This document shows, piece after piece, positions 13,105 through 23,056 of a stretch of DNA of 64,000 nt; within the stretch, counting starts at the first letter, position 1; the number at the start of each line of letters is the position of its first letter. The notes beneath the pieces were generated by a model. The model had not been told where the DNA came from. It worked only from the letters and a program-made list of their open reading frames with translations, and did no database searches. A program made the translations under genes and the position numbers. Source of the stretch: Diploscapter coronatus (Eukaryota > Nematoda > Chromadorea > Rhabditida > Rhabditidae); the NCBI GenBank assembly GCA_964036155.1, contig OZ038422.1:13353201-13417200 (forward strand), written 5' to 3'.

Positions 13105-16003
13105 ATGGTTCAATTGCATTTTTTCCTCCCAACAATATTCTTCTCTACGGTGTATTCATGCATGCAGTCTTCACAAACCACGACACCGGGTATGTTTTCC
13201 AAAAAAAATATTCTGCTTACAAGCCACAGCACCACAAAATCAGCTCTGCATTAATCTATTCGGCGCAAGCTTAAAACCATCAGAAAAGCAGTCTTGGAAG
13301 TTTATACATTTGATAGACTAGATAGTCTTCTTGATATCGCAGCAACGATGTATGGACTTCCTAAAACGCTGTCAATAATTTGCCTAGCACTAATTTTTAG
13401 TGGAAACCACTACTGAAGTCACCGATACTACCACAACAACGCCTTCAGTAACTACAACAACTACGGCGGGTAATGATTTCGCGGGTGTTCGAGGAATGGT
13501 AACCTCGCGACATCACACCTTGAAAAAATAACTCATGGGTTGAGAAGAGGATAAGATAAAGCTTTTCTTAATTCACACGCTAACTTTCAAGCTAGGGAAG
13601 GTTGCAAAATTATCAGTTTTTAAAATTCACATTTCATATAGTTTGGAGACGATTTATACCACAAAGGGAATAATTTGTACCACAAGAGAGGTGGGTTGTA
13701 ATAGAATGAAAGGAGAAGTCACATTTTTGGCTAAATCACTCTTTCGACAATAGATCGTCTTCAATATTTTCTAGTTTCCGCGAGCACCACCGCTTTAATC
13801 ACTACTCCAACAACAATAACTTCAGCCACCACAACCACAGCAGCTTCAGATACCACCACCACAACAGCTTCAGATACCACAACCACAACAGCTTCAGACA
13901 CAACGACAACCACAACCGCAACCACAACAACCACTACGACTACAACTACGACTACGACTACGACAACTGTAGCGATTGGTAAGTTTATCATCATTTTTAC
14001 ATATAAAACAAAAATAGTCTTTATTTATGGAATGTGTGTGCTCCATTTTGTCAATTTTTACTCATATGTTTGGCACTGGAACATATCTAACGTAATAATG
14101 ACCATTTTTGAGTTTTCACTGAGAATTTGTTTGTAAAAACCGAATTTTCAGCTTGCGCTTCGTGCATGATGAGCGACTTAGATCTTGTAATGACAGATTT
14201 CATGTGAGTCTCGGACATTTTTTTCCCGAAATACCAACGGAAAAGTCGGAGTTTATTTTCGGTAATGCAAGGTTCTTGAACTTTTGAATCTTTAACCGAA
14301 GAGAAACCTTAGAATTACAATATTTTCGAAACGTACAGGGTGCGGCAGAATTACTGTCACAAGTTTATTCGATACGTATGACGCAATGATATGTAATATG
14401 GGAAAATTTTTAAAATTATAATTAATTGAGCCCTTCATTAATAATAATTACTAAAAGTTTTTGAATGAATCCTTTCATATGACTTCACAGGCGCGATTTT
14501 CTTCTGGTAACGAAAGGCCTATGATACACAGGCATTCGACGTGAATATCGTCCCCTGAATTCATAAGGACAAAGATTTGATACCTCTTTTTGGTGAATAA
14601 TAAAACAACAGTTTTATGGCTTCAAAATATGCTTCTTTTTAAATTTTTAGCAATGTAATTTTCTACCAAAAAAATTCAAACCATCATGAATTGTTAGTTC
14701 AAACCAGTAGGATTATCGGTGTTCGCTGAGGGCTATAATATTTTAATGAATCCTGTACATCACGTGTTAAAGAAGAATACCAAAATCCTAATGGGGATAG
14801 TTTTCCTTTATAAAGAGGATTCCAGCAATAGTAACTTTTGCATATGTCAGCTTTATGGTTTGAGTTCAAGCTATATGAAAACGAAATTATGAAAAATCTT
14901 ATCAAAGATTCAAGTACGAATCCGTAAGAGTTCGCATCATTGGAAAATACAAAATAATGACAAATTTTAATAAGAAGTACAGGTATTTGAAAGCTTATAG
15001 CAATAATTTGGCCGCATCTTGTAAATCATGGAGTCTTTTAACCTTCTGATTTATTTTTCGAACGCCTACAAAAATGGCAAAAAAATTCGGTCTAAGTAAA
15101 AACCACGAAATTGTTGAACTTCTGATTTCGATTCTGCAAATGCAACAATTTGATGACGTTGATGAAATGAAAGATTGTAAGTGTCTGCAAAAGCGGCGAA
15201 AACCCTTGATGGTCAAGAGTTTTCTATGGCGAGACTAGCATCATAGTTCAAAATCGGTCTACACTGTTCTATTCTTTAACGATCGAGGAAAACCTTTTCG
15301 TCTTCAGTTTTTCACACTATTTCTTCGCTGAGAGGAAGAAATAGCCTGAGAAGAATGGAGAGGAAAAAGATTTTTCTCCCGTTATCGTAAGGATGCGCAG
15401 TGGATTCGCGGGATTCTTTGAAGATCTCGAGAGGCAATTACGAACAATAGCGATTGCCACTCGCGTTCGACTAATAATCTCAACCAATTATGCACGCCGA
15501 CGCAGAAATACTTGTTTGACCTTTGAAAAGCGAAAAGTCTAAATCGATTTGAGATCTTATTTTGCAAAAATAACGATAAATAGCTACGCTTTACATTACT
15601 TGAGTTTAAAAAACTTAGCATATTTCATTTCAGAGCAGGCCCTCCAGATGCGAATGGATGTGCTACGGCTACACTATCGTGCACGGCGCCCGTAAAACCT
15701 CAATAACTTCAAAGGTCTTAAAAATTATTTGCTACATTGAACTTTCAGCCCGGACAAGTCGCGATTCTCGAAGTTAATGGTGATATAGGTACCAATCCTC
15801 CTGGAGAAACTGTAAGCAATTTTTTAAATTCACTTAAAATGCTAAATAAAAAACTAAGGTAACCTTCGCACTGATGTGCGACGCAAATGGACAATGGACG
15901 TCAACTCAACGTAAATTTATTTTATTTTTTAAATTGAAATTTCAATATTAACATTTGAGCTCCGACCCTAGTGATCACCAGCGCAGATTGTGCCTTTGCA
16001 TAG
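13105..16003 (+). CDS. Secreted Thr-rich mucin-like protein with a C6 domain
   Basis: Nematode C6-domain (Pfam C6/DUF281 type) extracellular protein of unknown role, plausibly cuticle surface or mucosal. Exons: 13105-13189, 13401-13469, 13775-13978, 14152-14203, 15634-15691, 15749-15811, 15859-15910 and 15972-16003, giving 204 aa. The start was chosen because it gives a signal peptide (MVQLHFFLPTIFFSTVYSC) and the right phase into the Thr-rich exon. Residues of about 25-120 are almost all Thr with Ser, Ala and Val, expected to be heavily O-glycosylated, and include three direct repeats of a 24-bp unit coding ASDTTTTT-like blocks. The C-terminal domain has exactly six cysteines: ACASC, GC, SC, MCDANG and ADC. 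Intron 4 is unusually long (1,430 bp) and holds no recognisable gene. Confidence 0.75.
13843..13914 (+). repeat. 24-bp coding tandem repeat, three copies
   Basis: Three nearly identical units that start GCTTCAGA followed by ACC/ACA codons lie head to tail inside exon 3 of the C6 gene. They encode Ala-Ser-Asp plus Thr runs. Copies differ only at synonymous Thr or Asp positions, which suggests slippage or unequal exchange within a glycosylated stalk. Confidence 0.7.
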
Positions 16004-16619
16004 TAATCTAATTTTTTGACTTAGTCATTAAGTTGTTACCTGTTGATTGATTTATGATGAATATAAAGTTATTATTGCTATGCTTTAGACAGTATGATGA
16101 TGATACATGTATTGAATAGTCAAAAATCTGGAGGATAGAAAATGGGAGAGGAAGTAATTTGGCCAGTCTCCCTGTTTCGTGGGTTAAATATTCCTATTTT
16201 CAAGTTACAGAAATAACTGCACTACTTTACATTTACCAGATTTAGGATTAACGAGTATATGAATTAATAAATATATGTGTACCCACATAACCACATCATA
16301 ATTGATTTTACCAAGTTCTTTCGTACTTGTCATCAAATATAAATATTTCATGCCTTTCGATGAGCCATAAAATAACGCTTGATGTGCGAAAAATGCGACC
16401 TAACAAACTTTATCAGTTTACCAATTGGAATTGAAACGTTTTATTTAACGACAATTAGAGACGCTAGCTCGTTAAATCGGAATATAAAATATCGAATCAA
16501 GACTTGCAGAATAGCAAATTCGTCGATACACATCTTAAGCTTGAGAAGTTTCATATCTGATTCGTATATTTAAGTTACTTATAATTTAGGTAGTTCACTA
16601 GATTTCCAATATCGACATC
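16004..16619. other. Intergenic: C6 3' end and promoter of CUB-like copy 1
   Basis: No gene. It carries a GATA-type site (TTATCAGT) at 16410-16417 and a TATATTTAAG box near 16566, about 50 bp before the start of the next gene. Confidence 0.4.
16410..16417 (-). promoter_or_regulatory. Candidate intestinal GATA-factor site
   Basis: On the minus strand the sequence reads ACTGATAA, the extended TGATAA core bound by intestinal GATA factors in nematodes. It lies about 200 bp upstream of the secreted CUB-like gene. Only one site was seen, so this is weak evidence. Confidence 0.3.
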
Positions 16620-19600
16620 ATGTTGCTTCGGATTTTATCTATTGTAGCATTTTTACTGGCTATATTAGATTATGGTAGAGCTCAAGTGCCACAATCACAA
16701 AGCTATAATATAACGCCAACACAAATACCGAATAATTTGACATACACGTATAATTCGTTGACGTCGTATCAAATCCATGTATTTGTATTTATCATATATC
16801 ACCATTTAAATTAGGATTAATTTAGCTTATACCAAAAGGATGCGTAGTTTACGTGACGGTTGAATATCAAAACGCTAAAATTGAGTTGTACTGGGACGAA
16901 CCACGGACTCTCGTTAATCCTAATCCTAAATCGTACTACGAAAGGTAATATATGACAAATGCTAAATTGTATTTAGCCGTGTGAGAAACTCAACCCTGCA
17001 TAGATTTTGTAAGTCAGGGAAATCAAGCTATGTCCCTCGAAAATCGACTGTTCAACACAGCTTGGCCCAAGTTTCGATCGACTTTCACGATTTAATTACT
17101 GTGTGTCGTCCATTAATTTAGATAATTATCACCAAAACAACTGGATAATTGGTCAATTATCCTAGTTAGGCTGAAATTCCGGTTTCCTTCACGTTTAGCC
17201 ATGAAAAATCAATAAAAGCCTTTAGTTGATCGAATTGCACTGTAAACTGCACGGATCCTGTCGAAAACGCTCTAAAAGAGTTAATTAATCGACTATTTAA
17301 TTATTTGGATGCCAATTACCGAAACTATTTAACAAAAATCGCAAAAATCAATAGAAAATTAGGATAGCTCTTTTGAACAGTCGATTTATGAAGGGGGTGT
17401 GGCTTAATTTTCTCGACTTGCAAACTATACGCCGGATTGAGTTTTCACATAGCTCAATATAGTCATAATATTTTCAGTTTATCTACCGATAAAACGAACG
17501 TAACGATTAGTCCTAAAGCTGCCAATTTTTTGCTTAGCCTGGAAATGAATAATAGCACCATTAATAGCTCAACAGTAACGATAAAAATTACTGCAGCTGT
17601 AGCGCGTAACTAAACTAACATCTTAAGAGTGAATGTCAGAATTATTCAAAGTGGTGCGGAACAGGGGTCCGCCGATTTAGCTGATTTTCACATATATTGT
17701 TCAGTTTTTCACGCTGATTCTCGCGGTGCTATTCGTTTTTCGTAAAAATTATTGTATGCAGGATTACGGTAGCTTGAAGTTTTGACAGACCTGACCTCAA
17801 GAAAAAATTCATAACTTCCTTATTTGTGGATTAAATTAAACGCGGTTTTTAGCATTGGATAGCCCATGAAAAACTCTACAAATAATGCAACTATGACAAG
17901 TTGCAACAACCACCTGCTCTGGCGGGAAAAATAAAAACTAAAAATTTTGACTTTAACTCACCTTAGTTTTCAATTTTTTTCGACCAAAAAGAAGTTCGAT
18001 CGCCGACCAAATATTAGCCCACGAGAAAGGGGATTCAATTCTGCACAAGATATGATCAATTTTGTTAAAAATTAGGGTGACCGAAATCACGAAAAATGCG
18101 TCCGAACGCATGAAACCAGGGTGATTATTTCATAGTATCAACTTTGACCCTTTATAACTTCCTTATTTCTCGACCAAATTGCATGATTATTTTTTTATTT
18201 TGTAGATACTGAGTAGGAGAATAAAGTAAAAATATAAAGATAATTTTTCAAAATTAATTTTAGCGGGAAAAAATTCCCCTAAGTTACTCTATATACTCGC
18301 ACTGCATCTACAAGTGTAATGTGAGTTAACCTCGGAGTTTTCCATTAAATCTTGTAGAGCTCTTCAAGTTGATCAACTTTTGTTTCAGAACTTATTCTAG
18401 AACATGCACACACAGGGAGATATGATTTTTTGAAAATTTGTATTATAAAGGCATTATGTTGAATTTGGCCATTGCACTTCAAAAAATTCTGGAGCTCATA
18501 CGAATGTGAATCCGAGATAAGTCCTGGAACGAAAGTTGTTCACTATGTCATTCTACACAACATACTGGAAGGACAGATTTTTCCCAACATCACTTACGCG
18601 TAAACGTAGTACGGGTATATAGGGTAACTTCGGATAACTTTTTCCTACCAAAATTAATTTCCAAAATTTTTCTTTTTATTTTTGCCATATTCTCCTCGAC
18701 AAGATCGACGAAATAAAAAAATAATCGTAAAATTTGGTTCAGAAATAAGAAAGTTGTGGGGGGTCGAAGTTGATAGAATGCAATAATCATCCTGGTTTTA
18801 CACATTCGGATGCATTTTTCGTGGTTTCGGTCACCCTAATTTTTAACAAAATTGATCATATCTTGTGCAGAATTGAATCCTCTTTCTCGTGGGCTAATAT
18901 TTGGTCGGCGATCGAACTTCCTTTTGATCGAAAAAAATCGAAAACTAGGGGTATGTTAAAGTCACATTTTTGAATATTCTAATTTTTCCGCCAAATTAAC
19001 GATTGCCGAGACTCATCGTAGTTACATTATTTGTAGTTTTTCATGGGCTATCCAATGCTAAAAACCGCGTTTAATTTAATCCACAAATAAGGAAGTTATG
19101 AATTTTTTCTTGAGGTCAGGTCTGTCAAAACTTCAAGCTACCGTAATCCTGCATACCATAATTTTTACGAAAAACGAATAGCACCGCGAGAATCAGCATG
19201 AAAAACTGAACAATATATGTGAAAATCAGCCAAATCGAAGGACCCCTGTTCCGCACCCCTTCCTTATGACTTTGATTTTTCCTGACATCCACTCTTAAAT
19301 GAGCACCATGTTTAAATTCAGCTAACGTAAATGCATCGCCAAATCAACTGTCACCGGGATCAGGAATGCTTTATGATTTCGCTACAATGGGAGCCAATAA
19401 TTCTGCTTCATCAACGACATTTATTGCAAGTAAGCATAAACGCATTATTATTAGGGACTGCATATGGTCTTGCAGCTTATAATTTTCGGCAGTCTTCACC
19501 CCAAACAGATCAATTAATAATGTAACTAAAACATTTAAAGATAAACAAAAATAATTTTTGATCGAAAAACCCCCCTCAACGGAGGCATCAGAATGAACAC

Positions 19601-20845
19601 GTATTCAATGCACAAAATCGTCATGAGCATGCGAATTTCGCGTTGATTTTTAATACAAAGTCGTCTCACTAAACGGTCCATTGACTTATAGATTATGCCT
19701 TTTTATGCTTAGCCACTTTGAAGCATAGTTGTTTCTTATTTTTGAGTTTCTAACAACCGCTTTTTGAATGCAGGCAAAAACTGCAAGGGCGGAGTTTGTG
19801 GTCCCCAATCATTATTTATTAATTCAATTATAATATTAGATTCAAACGCTACTGATGGTCGTCTGGTATTATTCTTCGCTTGCGACGCGTCGAGAGTAAA
19901 CCCGTTCAATCTTCCCAATCTTCAGAATTATTGCGCCAGAATCATGTTCTTCCAGGGATCAACCTATGTCGGAAAGTAAATATTTGTTTAGTTACTATTA
20001 TATTAATACAGTATGTAAATTAAGTCTTCGAACCTACATGGAACAGGGCTCTATGATCACGAGTAATCTTATGCTCAAAAATTTGACGATCTACCAGTCT
20101 TATGTGCCAAATTTGTTCGCTCAGGTTTACATTCACTCACCGCAAGGTCTGATTATACTAATTTTGGCTGAGTATCGTTAGTCCCCACTCTCGTTTGAAA
20201 CCCATTAAAATTGAAGGTGCGAACTAACGACACGGCTTATTGTTAGCAAAGTGGGGACTAGCAACACTCGACCACTAGTTTTCTAATTACGTTTAAATTT
20301 AGAAGATAATCGGTTCCTTGATAGATATGTCATATCGGCTAATGTGATTAAATCTGAATTGAATCCAACGAATCAATACAATGATAATTTACCAACTGAA
20401 ATTGCCTTCGATCTCAGAGTCCATTTCGTAAAGCTCGAACAGAATAATCAAACGTATCTGAGCTATGTGAGCTTTAATTGCATATATTATTTCAAAACCT
20501 CCTATTTTAGGTCAATGTTTCACGAACAGCCAAATTACTTGTATACGAAGGTATCGCCGAAATTAAAGGATACGATCTACCGAAGGATAACTTAATCGCG
20601 ACGATAACGTGAGGATGAAATTTCAAATGTTTAGATGAATTATCATGTTCAGCGCGAGCGATGAAGTTAATAATATGCAGCTAACAAAACCAGTCTATAC
20701 TTTTGTCGCCATAAATGATTACGTCTATTACGAGATCACTGACAGTTATGGTTTCAAGGACTATGTTGCTAGCTTTGCTGCGAATTCAAGCAAATTTAAC
20801 ATCTTTTTAATGATTTTGTTAGCAGCTCTCACCATCAACTGTTGA
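16620..20845 (+). CDS. Secreted beta-rich protein, CUB-like family (tandem copy 1)
   Basis: Extracellular protein, possibly of the nematode CUB-like group often induced by infection; the family call is tentative. Exons: 16620-16778, 16826-16944, 17478-17605, 19322-19429, 19774-19975, 20025-20146, 20303-20466, 20511-20608 and 20653-20845, giving 430 aa. It has a signal peptide (MLLRILSIVAFLLAILDYG), many N-glycosylation sites, paired cysteines around CKGGVCG and FFACDAS, and a hydrophobic tail (FNIFLMILLAALTINC) that looks like a GPI-anchor signal. Seven internal introns match copy 2 at 21271 in position and phase, and the proteins align throughout, for example KPVYTFVAINDYVYYEI. Introns 2, 3 and 6 are enlarged by inverted-repeat elements. 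Intron 4 (344 bp) is also long, without a recognised insert. Confidence 0.75.
16975..17454. mobile_element. Foldback (MITE-like) element in intron 2 of CUB-like copy 1
   Basis: The left arm (about 16979-17070, beginning GTGTGAGAAACTCAA) is repeated in reverse complement at about 17365-17454 (ending TTGAGTTTTCACAT). Both arms share the internal match AATCGACTGTTCAA. Arms are imperfect at about 75-80 percent by eye. There is no coding capacity and no clear target duplication. Confidence 0.6.
17627..19294. mobile_element. 1.7-kb foldback element with ~480-bp inverted arms, TTAA-flanked
   Basis: Arms at about 17627-18127 and 18785-19294 are reverse complements of high identity. Matching pieces include GTGCGGAACAGG with CCTGTTCCGCAC, ATAACTTCCTTATTTGTGGA with its complement, and GGTGACCGAAA with TTTCGGTCACC. 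The element is flanked by TTAA at 17623-17626 and 19295-19298, consistent with a TTAA target duplication (piggyBac-type or a TTAA MITE). It has no transposase. It fills almost the whole of intron 3 (17606-19321); removing it with one TTAA leaves an intron of about 44 bp. Confidence 0.85.
20166..20273. mobile_element. 108-bp MITE in intron 6 of CUB-like copy 1
   Basis: Imperfect 24-bp terminal inverted repeats run from GGCTGAGTATCGTTAGTCCC at the left to GGGGACTAGCAACACTCGAC at the right. Flanks CTAATTTT and CTAGTTTT could be an 8-bp hAT-type target duplication with one mismatch. Without it the intron would be about 48 bp, like the 42-bp intron at the same place in copy 2. Confidence 0.65.
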
Positions 20846-21270
20846 ATTATTCTGTTGTTATTATTTTATCATCGTGCTGATATAAAAAATATTGCATAAT
20901 AAACGTGAAATTGCACAAAAACGCACTTAAACATAATAGGATTTTATATAGAGTTCTGATGCACTCGGCATGAAAAAGAACCAATTTCGTGCTTTGGTTA
21001 ATCATAAAGAAGTTGTAAAAGCTTGTTGGCGAGAAAAATGCGATCAACTCTATCGAGTAACCAACATAAAATGATCCACCTCGTTTAAACGGGGAAGTTT
21101 GAGTGGTTATTCTTTTAGAGCCTATAAACATTTGGTTTTGATAAGACAAAATTCGTTAGGCAATTTTAAACCTAAGTCTTATCATAGCATGCCACACATA
21201 CGGTTTTTACTTCACTGGAGAAGTAGTCTCTGTTTTTTTCTCAAAAATTTAGAAGCTCTTCGAAATACGA
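20846..21270. other. Intergenic between the two CUB-like copies
   Basis: About 425 bp containing an AATAAA at 20897 for copy 1 and the promoter of copy 2. Short open frames here have no splice support and no recognisable similarity. Confidence 0.45.
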
Positions 21271-22950
21271 ATGTGCCTTTGGGTTTATCTAGCTGGGCTT
21301 TGTGTAGTTTTTCCCAGATATGGTATCCATTTATGATCAAGATCTAAGACAAGTTCAGCTATCTAGGTATATGTCAGCTAGGTACGTCTGCTCCATCGTT
21401 TCCAATTAGCAAAAAAGACCAGATAAACATAACCGACAGCACTGAAGATCCATATATTAAGACGTACTATTTCAATAGCTCGTTGGAGACCTATGAAGTC
21501 CATGTAGCGACTGGAAGATGATTACTTCCAATAAAATAAACTTTTAGATTCATCCATTTGATAATAACATCCTCCAAATATCGATTATCTATGATAACGT
21601 GTATATGTGGACCGAATCGAATGATCTACTTCTATTTGCTGCAAACAACACAGGTCAAGTCATTACGTCGGGGTATTAGGCGAAATTCGGTGAAGTATCC
21701 GATGGATGTATTTTAAGACTCCCATTAAATCGGAACAAGGTCGAGCTGAGTCCACGAGCAACCACTGTCAGACTCTATCTAGATAATACACCCGACATGT
21801 CCCGGAATTCCATCGTAAACATTACCGTCAGGAGGAATAAGGGTTGAGAAATCACATTTTCTCCAAGTCTAAAAACATGTTCAGTAAACTCGTCAACGGA
21901 GAACAAGCTTGAACTCGGAAAGGGCCAATTGTACGATTTCTCAAAGATGAACGGTAGTTCGGCTGTAACGTATTCGCTTGGTATGATATTTCCTACTGAA
22001 AATCAAGTTGCTGTAATTGAAAACTGAAATCCAGCCAACGCAACTTCTGGCGGTCAATTGATCACATTTTTCGCGTGTGATGACTCTCGACTTAATTCGT
22101 TCATAGGGTCACTTGAAGGGGATCCTCACGAGCACCAAACCGATTACTGCGCTCGGGTTCTATTCTATCAGGGCTCTACATATTCTGGAAGGTAGTGTCA
22201 TGAGATTTCTACATTTTTCAACTATTTATTCTCAGCTTATTGGGATATAGCAATCTGCTTGGTCAATCTATCATGACGTATAACATAAGCAGCCTGACAG
22301 TCTATCAAAATACCTGGCCGGACATGTTCGTGCAAATCTATTTCCATGCTACAACAGGCATCGATAACAATTAGGAAATTGTTCAAATGAATGTTGCAGC
22401 GGACCTTCGTTACTTCAGTCAATATAGGATAGCAGTCAATGATCTGTATTCGCATTTGTACGTTGAAACCACTGAACGTACCATAGCCTCACAAATTTAT
22501 TATGCCGTTGAGGTTCGGTTCGTGAAACTTCAAGAGAACAATGCCAAATTCATTAACCACGTATTAAGACGCTCAAGGAATTAGGAAATAATGGTTTTTT
22601 TCTTTTTTTAGGTTTATTTGAACCGAACCGCTCAATTGCTGGTCTACGAAGGTATTGCTGAAATCAAAGGATACAACTTCCCAACGACTAACCTGGTTGC
22701 TACGATTACGTAGGGAGTTTTCAGGGAAAGATCCACTTACAACTAGAGGAGTTTTAGGCAAACCGGCAACGGTAACAATCTCCAGCTAACTGCGCCTGTG
22801 TATACGTTCGTCGCAATCAATGACTACGTGTACTATGAAATTTCTGACACTAACATCTATGTCGGGCCAACTAATAGAGCCGTTAATGATAACGAAAACG
22901 CTGTTATGCTTATGATGTACATCATATCATTTTATCTTGTATTTTGTTAA
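21271..22950 (+). CDS. Secreted beta-rich protein, CUB-like family (tandem copy 2)
   Basis: Tandem paralog of the gene at 16620, same orientation. Exons: 21271-21322, 21382-21503, 21548-21672, 21718-21842, 21885-21980, 22035-22191, 22236-22357, 22400-22560, 22612-22709 and 22758-22950, giving 416 aa. The start was picked because it gives a short signal peptide (MCLWVYLAGLCVVFP) and the correct phase into exon 2; it adds one intron that copy 1 lacks. Shared blocks with copy 1 include the FFACDDSR region, LLVYEGIAEIKGY and PVYTFVAINDYVYYEIS, plus a hydrophobic C-terminus that suggests a GPI anchor. The gene reads intact only if the intron at 22358-22399 uses a GC donor; otherwise a TAG interrupts it. 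AATAAA near 22992 is a likely poly(A) signal. Confidence 0.75.
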
Positions 22951-23056
22951 CACCTTAAACTGTTATTGCTTTATTGCATACAAACTATGATCTAATAAAA
23001 CTTCTTTTTTCTATCAAAAGAACTATCACATCTAAAAAATGATATGTTATGAAGTT

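Noticed and set aside
13761..13994. Minus-strand poly-Val frame
   Set aside because: It is the complement of the Thr-codon repeat of the C6 gene; the plus strand has splice sites, a signal peptide and a six-Cys domain.
14330..15230. Possible decayed transposon in the long C6 intron (CAGGGTGCGGCAGAA looks like an element terminus)
   Set aside because: No matching inverted end and no transposase motif could be found in the intron.
22340..22400. In-frame TAG suggesting that CUB-like copy 2 is a pseudogene
   Set aside because: The TAG lies in a 42-nt GC-AG intron at the exact position and phase of the GT-AG intron in copy 1; splicing it keeps the whole protein aligned.
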